Shown piece by piece: positions 34,824-45,858 of a DNA stretch of 64,000 nt. Made by a program: the position numbers and the translations under genes. Where the stretch lies: NCBI GenBank assembly GCA_021234155.1, contig JAJEKV010000565.1, positions 64,001-128,000 on the forward strand, read 5' to 3'. The stretch is from Isoetes taiwanensis. Taxonomy: Eukaryota > Streptophyta > Lycopodiopsida > Isoetales > Isoetaceae. Position 1 is the stretch's first letter. The number at the start of each line of letters is the position of its first letter. The notes under the pieces were generated by a model. That model made no database searches and had not been told where the DNA came from. It saw only the letters and a program-made list of their open reading frames with translations.

Positions 34824-34859
34824 ACAGCTCCATTCGGTGGTAGAGGTCATTCATCTTCC

Positions 34860-35097
34860 ATGGCTTCCTTGCCTCCTCGTCCGGAGCACATCCGATCCTT
34901 CAAGTGCTACTTGAGCTTGGCGATATGTGTGAATACATACGAAATGGTGTTAATCTTGATCCATGGCTCAGTCCAAAGCGGATGGTCAAGAGTGGTTTGA
35001 GGAATCTCAGCTTGTCGTGTTGTGGTCCACCTTTATTGGCTTCGATCAGAAAATTTTCCCTTGAAATCACCTTAAAGGTGTTGATGATGAGTAGGTG
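34860..35097 (+). pseudogene. Frameshifted tandem copy of the small gene at 36105
   Basis: The copy starts MASLPPRPEHIRSFKCYLS and aligns with the downstream copy (HIEAIKCSMS). It then needs frame changes to keep aligning: the next frame gives NGVNLDPWLSPK against RGILLDPYLQSK, and a third frame gives a C-terminal part ending GVDDE before a stop at about 35097, against ADVDED. The promoter block and TATA spacing are conserved. It is a duplicated gene that has decayed or carries sequencing indels. Confidence 0.6.
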
Positions 35098-35419
35098 ATG
35101 ATGATTGTACTAAGGATATAATAATGATATGAGCACCTATGAACTATGTAAGGATGTAGTATGTAATGATTTAAGAATGAATATTATGTGATGTATCATA
35201 CATGAGTATTCTATTCGGTGTGTTCTTGACCTCCACTTTTTAAAAGCGGTCCCTAGTTTCAATTACACCTAAGCAAAAATACTCTTACCTCACATAGATC
35301 CAAAATACAAGACATTCACACAAAATATCCATTGGCTTGTTTGTGTACAAAATATGCATTATACTTGTACATGTACAACCAATGCATTATACTTATAGGT
35401 GTACATGACCATGGAATAA

Positions 35420-35945
35420 TTTAAGGGCTAAACTTAGCTATTTGGCGATTTTTTAGCACATTTTCAAAAAACATTGGCTAAAGTAAATGGAAAAAATTGG
35501 GAAAAAAATAATAATTTTAGCTTAACTTTTTTGGGGGATATTTGTTTAGCCAAACACTAGAAAGTAAGATGAAATTTTGTATTGTTTAGCCAAACTATGG
35601 AAACTTTTAGAATGAATTTGGGCTAGTTTAGCTAACATCATTCTAGTTTATATGAAATATATGATTAATAGTTTAGTTTCTAGCATTATGAATTAATTTG
35701 AGTCCTAAACTTTGCTAGTTAACATTATTTTAGAATGTTTTCACAAAGAAAATGACTAAAATAAGTGGAAACGATTGAAAAAAGGTATAGTAATTTGGCT
35801 CAATATTTTCTGTTGGCCACACCATAGAAATTTTTGGGATGATGTTTGGGTTAGTTTAGCTAAACGCTAGAAAGTATGAGAGGAAACTTGTTCGAGTTTA
35901 GCAAAAGTTTTGGGATTAATATCGAGGCAAGTTTAGCTAAAGTCA
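35420..35945. repeat. Diverged direct duplication of about 290 bp, AT-rich
   Basis: Phrases such as AGCACATTTTCAAAAAACAT and GTTTAGCCAAACACTAGAAA at 35440-35570 recur in altered form at 35735-35890. It lies between the two copies of the small gene and may be part of the same duplicated block. Confidence 0.55.
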
Positions 35946-36061
35946 TTGTACAATAAGAAATATGCGATTAGTAATTTATTCCGTGTACATGACTCTTATA
36001 CACCCTCAATAATGGTGCTACAGCCCAACCCAATAATTCACATCAATAATTTTGGGCTCAC

Positions 36062-36068
36062 TATAAAA
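36062..36068 (+). promoter_or_regulatory. TATA box of the small gene
   Basis: TATAAAA lies 43 bases before the ATG at 36105. With initiation about 30 bases downstream the 5' leader would be only some 10 bases. Confidence 0.6.
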
Positions 36069-36104
36069 GTAGCTCCATTCGGGGCTAGAAGTCATTCATC
36101 TCCC

Positions 36105-36347
36105 ATGGATTATTCGCCTAGTTCTATGCACCACATCGAGGCGATCAAGTGCTCAATGAGCTACACTGATCTTGTGGGTTGCAGTGATAGGGGTATTCTT
36201 CTTGATCCTTACCTGCAATCCAAAGCCAATGGCGCTGAGATTCGTTGCCCCGGGTTGATTCGTGTTATGATCCACCTCATTTGGCTTCCTGAGCGCAATA
36301 GCTATGAAATATCAGGGATCACTACAGCAGATGTTGATGAAGACTGA
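36105..36347 (+). CDS. Small unrecognised protein, 80 aa
   Basis: ATG to TGA, single exon, with a TATA box 43 bases upstream. The protein begins MDYSPSSMHHIEAIKCSMSY, has a hydrophobic middle (CPGLIRVMIHLIWLP) and an acidic C-terminus (TTADVDED). It has three cysteines and no signal peptide that I would call. I know of no family. Its reality is supported by the tandem copy at 34860, which keeps the same promoter block, TATA spacing and alignable protein segments (HI..IKC, LDP.L.SK, acidic end). The ATG was chosen over an upstream one in the same frame (35946) because it follows the TATA box and coincides with the conserved start in the other copy. It could also be the first exon of a longer gene. 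Confidence 0.5.
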   Translation: MDYSPSSMHHIEAIKCSMSYTDLVGCSDRGILLDPYLQSKANGAEIRCPGLIRVMIHLIWLPERNSYEISGITTADVDED

Positions 36348-36479
36348 ATCACCTGTTCAGCAATGAATATTGTAGTGATGTTCTAGCATATAAGATATAG
36401 TAATGCATAAGAGCACTTGTATTAATCTATACAAAGCAGATAGCAATAAAAACTAACTACTTTAATGTACCTTGAAGAC

Positions 36480-36860
36480 TCAAGTTTCATCTCCATCCTC
36501 TGAGGCCTCTTTAGCCAATAGTTCCTGCACCTGGATTCCTACCAATGCGGGGATCAAAACCAATAATGGCTTCGGTTCAACTAACCAGGCATAGTCTATC
36601 GTTTTGAGAGACTGATAACGTGGTCTATCATTAGGATTCGGCCTCCATTTTTTATGCCAGCAGTCCCGATGCTGTAGAGCGTATGCGGTACCTTTCCTAG
36701 CCACAGGCTCCCACCAAGAAACAAAGACCTCGTTATAATGAGGGGCAGTGGGATCTTGTATAGGATCCTCCTCTGCATAGGAACATTTGCTAGAAAAGAT
36801 TTGAAAGTTAGCAAATTGATAGATCTCAGTATATCCTGTAATGAATTTTGCAAGCAACAT
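36480..36860 (-). CDS. Unrecognised open frame, 126 aa, possible exon
   Basis: The minus frame reads protein-like, with tryptophan-rich text (VSWWEPVAR, HRDCWHKKWRPNPNDRP, YAWLVEPKPLL) and an acidic end EASEDGDET. The first 30 or so residues are hydrophobic and aromatic and may be intronic: potential splice acceptors (TTTCTAG, ATGCAG) lie near 36775-36800. No domain is recognised. The amino-acid composition and unbroken length in an AT-rich region argue that it was, or is, coding. Confidence 0.4.
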   Translation of the reverse strand: MLLAKFITGYTEIYQFANFQIFSSKCSYAEEDPIQDPTAPHYNEVFVSWWEPVARKGTAYALQHRDCWHKKWRPNPNDRPRYQSLKTIDYAWLVEPKPLLVLIPALVGIQVQELLAKEASEDGDET

Positions 36861-37961
36861 AGATCTAGTTCAAGAGAATGTTAGGAATTATAGGAAAGCT
36901 AGTATACTGGCATGGTTATAACATCCAAATGATGTCATGTTCTTAAACGACTGTGAAAATAACCAAACAAAGAAACACTAATAGAGTGTACATATTATTC
37001 ACAACTGTGAACCTATCTATTTGCAGTCAATATATACTTCCCTTAAGTTGCCATCTCAAACATAGGACTATAGTTGTATGCGCATTCATCTCAAAAAGAA
37101 TGATGTTATATTCTCGAACATATGATGTTGTTTAGATTTATTGGGATACTAAAATACATCAACCTTAGTCTTAGGATTATAACATCCAAATGATGTCATG
37201 TTCTTAAATGACTATGAGAATAACCAAACAATAGTTGCAAAAGCGTAAATAGCATCAAATACACATAGTTCCACCTCGAAGGGTGGCCCACCATAACATA
37301 GCATCTGTAGCAACAACATCAGTAACATCAATATAGGGGAGATCCTACCCATGGCTCAGACTCGAAGGATCGACTGATGGCCCTTCGAAAAATTTACATG
37401 AAGAAAAATTTTGGGCCCTTCGGGCTCTAACAAAAGCAAACATAGATAAGTAAAATAGGAAACATTTGTAATGACATTGTAGACATTTTTAAAACATATA
37501 ATTATTTAGGAATTAAAAATAGCAAATGAAATTTAAGGATTTTAAAAGTTTGCTAGGGATATATATGGTGTAACTAGAAAGCACAAATAAGGTGGAGACA
37601 AATAATGGTTAAGGAGCAGCTCGAAATGCATTAAGGCTGCCAATTTTTGCTGTGTTCTTGGAGTTCTATTGCAGGCCACAATCAGCAGTTCCCTTGACTC
37701 TCTTTCTTTGAGACCAGGCAGGGGCGGGGCTTCTCCCTGTTTGATTTGCCAGCTTGACATCCTTTTCTCGTTAAAAACTATTATAATATTATTATATTTG
37801 CTGCGTCCCTATACCCTACTAATGCCAGATTACTACAATGGATCAGAAAATTGGATCCCCCTGGACATGCTAGGTCTATCTGAAGATTGTATCTGATTTA
37901 TTTCTAAAGTTCTACTTGTAATTGGTCTACCCTTGTCTTCCTAAATGAAAAATAAAAAGTA
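36861..37961. other. Non-coding; holds a small chromovirus LTR fragment
   Basis: At 37265-37395 the sequence CGAAGGGTGGCCCACCATAA and onward to GGATCGACTGATGG matches the LTR at 52798-54196 (near 52998-53100). It is a solo fragment of that LTR. The phrase ATAACATCCAAATGATGTCA occurs twice (36917 and 37179), a local duplication of about 50 bp. Confidence 0.6.
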
Positions 37962-38490
37962 AGTGTTGTTAAAAAACTCGTTTTTTATTTTTAAAGTACC
38001 TCTATAAAAATCCTCACGTTTTTTAAAGGATTCTTATGATTTGGTATGGCCAAACAAAAAAAAAAAATTTTGCACATTCTTTGCACTGCTTTATTGGACA
38101 TATTTGCTACTATTAAAATGCACATTTTTGCTACAAGTTACAAAATGTAGCATGCCAACAAGTAAATCAGAAACTTGTCTACTATTAGAAACTATTAAGT
38201 TCAAGTACTATTAGAAACTATTATGCAACCTTTAAGAAAGTTCAGAAAAACATTATTATTATAAAGGTTAAGAAATATGAGAATTTTATATACAAGGATA
38301 AATAAGTTTATATTTGGATTAAAAAAAAAAAACATAGTCTAAGGATTTTTTAAAGATTTTTAAAGATTTTTAACGTATGTTATATGAAATATTTTTTTAA
38401 AGATTTTTTCCAAAAATTTTAAAAATCTTCAGAAAAAATCTTAAAAAACGTTTTTTAAAAGTACAAATTTTGACGTACTTAACAACATTG
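37962..38490. mobile_element. MITE-like element, 529 bp, AT-rich
   Basis: The ends are AGTGTTGTTAA... and ...TTAACAACATTG, which are inverted with respect to each other, and the subterminal A/T-rich text with GTAC is also mirrored. AAAGTA flanks both sides (37956-37961, 38491-38496), a candidate 6-bp duplication. There is no coding capacity. It seems inserted just before a LINE 3' end. The superfamily is not assigned because the duplication length is uncertain. Confidence 0.6.
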
Positions 38491-38540
38491 AAAGTACTTT
38501 GTCTCTGTGGACAATAAAGATCGATTCTATTCTATAAAAT
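38491..38540 (+). mobile_element. LINE 3' terminus
   Basis: TCTCTGTGGACAATAAAGAT then ATTCTATTCTAT is the terminal motif plus short-repeat tail shared with 44.45 and 50.84 kb. Confidence 0.55.
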
Positions 38541-39272
38541 GCTAAAGATTAGCTTATGACTTACAAATGCTTGCGAGGTATGATATTTAAATGAAGGTAT
38601 GAGTCCGCTTGTTGATAGATGCAAACTCATCAAGGTTATTAGTTTAATATTACTTGAACTTGAAGATAAGAGTTCATTTTTTTGCAGCATATCCAGACCT
38701 TGATGCTTACATATAGAGGACTTGACCCACTACAAAACTCAAAATTTGTCTAATGTGTGTGAATGGCGTATTGCTTCTAAAGCAATCCAGTGCACTTAAA
38801 TGAAGCATTTAAGCCACTCAAGATTGCCCATGACTAAATGTACATGTTGCACATGAATATAGGAATAGTATTTGTCTTTGCGGGGATATTTTAGTTCAAG
38901 ATGGAATTGAAAATGTGTCGATATTAAGTTTCATCTGTTTGTGCTGGGCAAAAATTCTTTGCACTTTATGTTAGCACTTTGTTGGTGAGCAACCAATGTT
39001 ATTTGTAAACAGTTGCTTGTAATGGTGTTTACTATACCTTAGCTGGTGATGGTGACGTTGCAAGAAATAAAATGAGCTAGCTTAGATCAACAATGACCAT
39101 GATGATATCATGACCCAATGTACTTTTCAAGGTCAATCTGGATCAGATGGAGGTTGAAGAAGACCACGAGAAAGATGTCTTAGAGCCTTCGCTCAATAGC
39201 AAATATCATAGGATCGAATAAAGACTTTGACAAAGCAGTGGAGCCCAGACCACCAATAGTCTTGGATACTCC
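38541..39272. other. Nothing recognised
   Basis: No protein-like frame or repeat was seen. Confidence 0.6.
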
Positions 39273-39284
39273 AAAATATCTGAC

Positions 39285-39552
39285 AAAGTCTTGGCTAATA
39301 TGGAGTGTATGGAAGCGAAGGCGAAGAAAGGTCTTTTATGATAAGCGTATTTCTTCTCAGGTGGTGCTTCAAGAAATTCGTAAGAAGTTGTATAATTGCT
39401 TTCAGATCTCCAATTGGCCTGATCGTATTAAAATTCCAATATGGAGTGATCATCTAAAAGTGATTGATGCTTCAGGGACATTCCTTACTTATGGAAGTAC
39501 TTTGTAATATTTTGAGTGTATAATATGAAGTAAAACACGTTCTTCAAAAAAA
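39285..39552 (+). mobile_element. 5'-truncated L1-type LINE insertion with target duplication
   Basis: A fragment of under 300 bases carries the C-terminal text SWLIWSVWKRRRRKVFYDKR, typical of the last domain of plant L1-type LINEs (W..W..RN.R.F), ends in a poly(A) run (39546-39556), and is flanked by AAAATATCTGAC (39273-39284 and 39553-39564). This is the classic product of aborted target-primed reverse transcription. Confidence 0.85.
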
Positions 39553-39564
39553 AAAATATCTGAC

Positions 39565-41409
39565 TATAGGCAAATGATGGCAAGCCTAAAAGGACCACCA
39601 AGGCTAGAAGCACCATTAGAAACATAGAAAAGTCCATTGTGGAACAGAAGTCCATCTCGACTCAAAATGATCATAGTCCAACCGCATTTACCGAGAAGAT
39701 GATGCTAAGCCAAGATGTGAAAATACATCTTGAGCCAATGTATCAGACGGGAGACATGCAATAACAAACTCCAAAAGATGTAACTTGAGGCCTTCCAAAC
39801 AAAGTGATGGTCATAAGCTGGAACCGATTGGGTCCTAGAGTAACTTGCAATTGTTGATCAAATGTAGAATCATCCAACTTAGACTCAAGGTAGGAACATT
39901 GAAACAAGACATCCAGCTATTCTTGGAGGGATCCAGGATAGTACTTGATCACAAAATCAATGTGGGATAATACATAAGTATGCCACCAAGCCTGGCGATA
40001 GTTGAGCACTCGAGCAGACTAAAAACATTTTAGCTTTTAATGATCAACCTTGTATTTCGATGGTGAGTTTGAGTTGTCATCTCTCTAACAACACTCTAAT
40101 AGAAACTAGAGAAAAAGTATCACTATGAAAGGTTTGATATTGGAAGCAAGAAAGAACAAAATACTTTATTGCTATGAGATCCTCCATGGGTTTGTAAGAC
40201 CAGATTTTATAACACAGCCATGTCATATAGATCCAGTAGAGGCAAAATTATGATGCAACTAAATTATAATAAAAGGTGTGGGCATGAGAGCCAGTTCATT
40301 TGTGGCATTCACAAACAATAGTGTTCAATGTCAATCTAGTCACGCATAAAAGCTAGCAAAGAAAACTTTATCCAACTTTGTTGTGAATCTTCAAATTAGT
40401 GTCTACGGTAAACGTCAATTTGAATGTAGAGCAATAAGCTGATTGAACATGGTAATAGCAATGTGATGAATAGTTCTATGCTCCATAACGAATTATTCAG
40501 TATATACTCCAAATTACAGATCCAAAGCAGCTGATTTAGTCGAAGTATTGGAGAGAGACGTGACCTTGATAAATTAGTTGCACAATAGATATCAGGAACA
40601 TAGGGATCCATATACTAGTTTAGTCGCACTGATAGATTGCAGTATGCTATCAGTGTCTATGCAGGCCATAATCCTATCATGAATATCATGATAAACCATA
40701 TAAATATCTAGAATCTCAATGGTTCGAATTGTCAAATGAAGCAAAACAATGTGTGAAACTTACCATTTGCCCTTTGCAATTCTTTTTTTATTCATGTAAA
40801 AGTTTATTCTCTTGAGTTTGCAAGCCTTGGCACTCTCATTCAATGTCATGTATAGATTGATCAAGCATTAATTTGTCCTCCTGAGAAGCTCTCTTGAAGT
40901 AAAACTAAGTTACAACTAATTTTGCATTTTACTTTGACAACCTACACAACTAACTGTATCAAACAACTTTACACATTTGATGCACACCTGCTGATGTTTT
41001 CTTCTTGCCAAAAAGGAAATTCATTTAAAAAGATCAAATTGGCTCATCAAATAATGAAAAATCATAGTAGGGTTATACAAAATCTATTTGCTAAATAAGA
41101 ACATTGCATGTAGAGTTGATAGATAGATAGATAGAAACACAGACTAGAAAGACCAGCAAAAGCGAGAATAAAGCAAGTCTTAGAAAAAAAAGCGTTTAAA
41201 ATATTATTTTATTGGACCCTTTTTTCTCCTATTTTTGCTTTTCTTCTCTCCCCAAGTATATGAGGTTTCCCATCTCTTCTTTTGTTGTTTTATAAATTGT
41301 AAAATGTGACACCTCTTTTTAGATTGCCCCAAACCCTCCTTCGGTGGGAATATTTCTGGTATATGTTGGTACATGCCTGGAGGTTCCAAGTTATTAGCCT
41401 AAACCTGTA
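39565..41409. other. Non-coding; no gene seen
   Basis: Short frames look random. Text around 39190-39275 and 39565-39700 could be an old retroelement interrupted by the L1 fragment, but no motif is left. Confidence 0.5.
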
Positions 41410-41630
41410 AGTGTAGGTAGCTTCTGTAGAAGTTCAAAATCCTTACAAACTATATGTTTTTGAACTCAAATCTATATCCCTTTGAGCAGAAGGTTCGACA
41501 AGGCTATGGCACTTGGAAAACAAGTTAAACCAAAATAGCAGATCATCTATTGAGTTGCTTAACAAAATGTATAGTAGAAAGCTCTTTGGTTATGTGCGAT
41601 CATCATTTAGGATTTTCTGAATTGATCAAA
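41410..41630 (+). repeat. Dispersed repeat, copy 2
   Basis: Matches 32570-32790 in the same orientation, ending in both copies near TTTAGG(A/T)TTTTCTG. Confidence 0.75.
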
Positions 41631-41989
41631 GCTCATGCATGGTGACAAAAATCTAGTGTTACTAATTCTGTAACAATATTCCAAACAATGTCTTTTCTGT
41701 TTTGATGCAGTCTATCATTGAATTATCATACTAACAACGACAGAATGTCAGTTCTTACATCACCATTTACCTAATAGATTTATGTATTATAAATCGCTGC
41801 ATAATGGTCTACATGGACAAGTTTTTCCTCTCAATAAAATTAAGACAACCTCTTTCATTGTCAATAAGAAAACCAAATTTCTCTATTTAATTAACTCATG
41901 CTTAATTAGGGCATGTGATGCTAGTTGGGACTTCAACGAACGCGCAGGACCAGAGATATTAACAAAGTTCAATTAACGGGTCAAGAGCA

Positions 41990-44500
41990 TAACTGCAGCA
42001 GATTTTTAGCCACACACATCGGATGATGGAGCCATCTTGTCACGTGATACGGAAGGCAGTTGCTTCACATGTACAACATCTTTGACTTGCTTATCTACAA
42101 TAGTTTCATATGATCATCCTCCTCCCTCTACACTTGTCGATATTAGAGTGAGGGATGCGGATCAAGCATTATAGATTATATACCTGTGGCTGAGCAGGAT
42201 CTACACTTTGTCACAGAATTTAGAGATGAAGAGGTGGATTCAGATCATCAACCTCTCTTCTTTGAGGCAGATTGGTAACCTACGCAAATCCACTATCAAG
42301 CCTCATCTGCATCTCGATTACGATCAGAAAAGTCTTATGTCCAGCTACTAACTAAAGAGCTATTAGAAATTCTACAGTTTTCCACATGGAGCACCAGACG
42401 ATAAGTTGATCACCGTCCTTTTGAGTGTTGCAGAGTGATGTTGTGAGAGAAGATGCACATGAAGACCTTCACATTTGACAGGCTTTTCTCGAAATAAATG
42501 GATTGATATTGAATGCATGGAACTAAAATGTCGGTTGGTCGATCTCATTATCATGTTGCATGCAATGAAACATCTCTTTAGAATAGTGGATGTAGTACTT
42601 GATGCAGCATTACGATTCTAACAGGGTACGTAATAAGGCACTAGCACAGTGAGACCCGCATTGGTTATAATAGAGGCAGATATCACTAAGGACTTGCAAT
42701 GCCTTGCAAATGGCAATATTGCAGATTTAGATGGCGTGCCGGCAGAATTGTTAAAGTGGGTTGAACCTTAGATTGTCCGTCTCCTGGCTAGTTTATTCAA
42801 CTTAGCACTTCAAGAAGGTTTTTTCCTCGCAATGGAGCGTCAGTTTAGTGGTTCCACACATAAGGTAGGTGATCCTCAATGCCCCACACAATCATGGGGA
42901 GCTTATTATTAGCAAAATTGCTGGCTGGAATTCTTGAGCAGCAATTGATGGCATGGTGGTGGCCTGCACTTACACAAGCAGGGTGCAGGCCTAAGCACTT
43001 ATTCATAAATCATATTTTCACATTGGAGACCTTGATATAGGACAACAAGCATAAATGACAAGATCTATATTGTTGCTTTGTGGATTTCACGAAGGCTTTT
43101 GACACAGTTTATAGGGAGAAGTTGTAGGAGAGATCAATGCGTAGGAGTCCCTAAGAGAGTTGCAAAATGCAGTACACAAATAGAAAATATGTTATCTCGA
43201 ATGCCAACATTAGGCCAACTTATCAATGTTGGAGTCCGTCAAAGGTGCCCATTCTCTTCCACATTATTTAGACTATACATTGATCAGCTTGAGGGTTGGC
43301 TTGCCCAGCATGGAGGCCAGTTGATTCACCATATCATTTGATAGCTCATATATGCAGATGATGTAGATCCTTTAGCTTATACACCAACAAGTATACAACA
43401 GCATTTGAATGCACTAAGTACTTTCTGTCAAGACACTGGAATGTGCCCTAATTTGGCAACAAAGGCGTCCTTGCTTTACTTATCAATGCCAGAATGTGGA
43501 AATGGTGCAGACATCCAAATACCTAGAAGTGGAGTATTGGAAGCCTTTATATATGCATAACGTGTATTGGAAGCCTTTATATGCAATCTGAACAAATCGT
43601 CATATAGCAGATCTTTACGAGTGGTCCCATCAGTCACACTTGTTTAGGATTTTCGTGAAGTTAGTTCTTCTATATGGAGTGGAAGTATGGAAACGGGTGA
43701 CATCACTTGCATTTTGGAAGATTTGGAATGTGTTCGAGTTTTTTTTGACCGGGGCATCTAGAGTCAAGTCCATTGTCCCGTGCCAAATTCTTCTGCAAGA
43801 GACATAGTTCTTACCTCTTCAAAGGGCTGTTGAAGAGCATCACATAACATATTGTCAGAAGGTGGTATCATGAAGACTCTCTCCTTCCAAACCTCATCTA
43901 CACAATGGCCATGTGTCCACAACCAAGTCTGCTGGAAGGAGAAACAAGTTTTGTTCTCTACATGGAATGTGCAGGAACATGGGTGCATACAGGTATAAAA
44001 CAATGAGGATTACAATCACTTAAAGCAGTATCTAGACACATGCTTCCTAAATAAGCTTTAGGATGGCAATGCTTTAGAGCTCGTAAAGACAATGCAATAC
44101 AGGAATCAGATTATGCACATGCTTGCCAGAGGTCCACTGCAATACCTATAACATATTTCCCCATGGAAAGCACAAAGAATGACTCTTTTCATATGCACAG
44201 GTGTGCAGCGTCTCAAAACTAAGACATTCAAATGGGCAACAAGAAAACAGGATCTGCCTATCAGGGCACAGTACGCCTATGAGATCAGTTGTGTCCTTCA
44301 TTACTAAGATTTATATGTAACAGATGTATAGTTTATTAGTGAGCTTATTATCTGCTAAGGTTTTTCCCGAAAAATCCTTTCTTTGGGGGATGATCTGGAT
44401 AGTAATAGATCTATTGTATTCTCTGTTCATTTAGGTCCCATAGGTCTTTTGATCTCTGTGGATGATAAAATTCAATTAAATTCTCTTCTTTATTCTTTCT
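41990..44500 (+). pseudogene. RTE-like non-LTR retrotransposon (LINE), broken
   Basis: An endonuclease C-terminus is at 42150-42265 (GCGSSIIDYI, then EVDSDHQPLFFEADW, the catalytic SDH). Reverse transcriptase motifs follow: CFVDFTKAFDTVYREKL at 43076-43126, GVRQRCPFSSTLFRLYIDQL at 43231-43290, and the catalytic IYADDV near 43348-43365 followed by TPTSIQQHLNALSTFCQDTG. A C-terminal remnant is at 44070-44130. The element ends near 44500 in CTCTGTGGATGATAAAATTC plus AATT/TCTT-rich short repeats and not in poly(A), which is characteristic of the RTE clade. Many stops and frameshifts. A short duplication (TATTGGAAGCCTTTATAT) lies at 43535-43585. Clade assignment is inference from the motifs and tail. 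Confidence 0.75.
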
Positions 44501-45858
44501 TCCTTAAAACACCTTTTATAGAATAATATTGGGGATGGTCCTTTAGATGTCTAGTGTGTTTTTCCTAAGGACCACCAAATCATTTGCTATATATTAAAGA
44601 GTAGCTCAGTTCTCTCAAAGGGAGCCTTTCTATTAGATTATTCTTTACTTCCTTTCAAATTGTCCGTTTGAATTAATACAAGGTAGTTTAATTCATTCAA
44701 GGGATTAAATTGTTTCTAAGCAAAATTTTTGAGATCTAAGTTAGGGCACATTAGGGTCTAGTCATTTAGCTTATGTGGCTTAAGCTTGTATTTTGTCGTG
44801 CCAAGGGTGGACTGTGATATGCACGAGCTCAGGAGGGTGGCTCTTTAAGCAAGAGGTTTAAGGCATGAATACCATTTCCCAAGGTCGTAGATAATATTTC
44901 ACATAATAAATCAAGTTTGCTAATTAAAGACAAGGAGTTATGTTAATATAAAAGGCAAGTGTTTGCTAAAAGAACTGAAGCCGTGGAGACACCTATAAAT
45001 AAAAGCTAAACTTCCGTATCTTCGCAACGTGAGCTTCAATTTCTAGAACCGCCTCAAAGTGTAGTTTTCAAATTGGAATGGTGTTTCCCATAGTTCATCT
45101 GTATAGAAAAGTGTAATAGCCTAAAACATGACAAATGGTGAAAGATGACTGCTTGATCTCCTGTAATCAGAAAATCTACATTTGATTAAGCCAATATTTT
45201 TTCCTCGGAGCTTTTTGCTAATTATATTCAACATCCTATTCTTAACCCTAAATGCAACCTTATTGCTAAACAAATTCCTAACTTGTGATTGAGACCTGGT
45301 CTGTATACATACATGCATGCCCACTTACCACAAATGATATTATGGCGCCCTTATTCCATTGTATAATAGTGTATTGTCCCATTGTGGATTTAATACTAGA
45401 TGCAATGTTATGTAAAGTCCCTTTTAAACAAATTAACAATGCATCAACTTAACGTTAAACATGTAAAGTCCCTTTTAAACAAATTAACAATGCATCAACT
45501 TAACGTTAAACATGCGTTCATTTTTTTTTTATCATTTGGAGTTTGCTTAGTGATCTAAATAGAACGGATTGATTAGTAGCTATTTTGTATGCAAAAAAGA
45601 GCGAGATAACAAGGGAGTGTTCATATCTTGACCAAACATAAAATGATGTTTTGGTATTTCATGCTGATAATCAAAATGATGTAAAACCTTTGCATTGGCT
45701 TGGAACCAAACCATAGATGTGATTGTGTAATACCCTCACTTTCGTACAATCCACCAGGAAGACAGAAACTCACACCCAAGAGAGCTCAATTTTCTACTAT
45801 ACATAGAAATGAATAAAGAATGTAACAGCTACTATACACTGCATACAATTTTCACTTG
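44501..45858. other. Non-coding flank of the copper ATPase gene
   Basis: No gene. It contains the perfect 51-bp tandem duplication at 45410-45511 and should include the ATPase 3' UTR at its right end. Confidence 0.6.
45410..45511. repeat. Perfect tandem duplication, 2 x 51 bp
   Basis: ATGTAAAGTCCCTTTTAAAC starts the unit at 45410 and at 45461. I see no mismatch between the two copies, so the event is recent (or an assembly duplication). Confidence 0.95.

Noticed and set aside
36480-36860. Viral coat-protein-like gene suggested by the tryptophan-rich text
   Set aside because: No recognisable viral motif and no neighbouring viral genes; kept only as an unrecognised frame.
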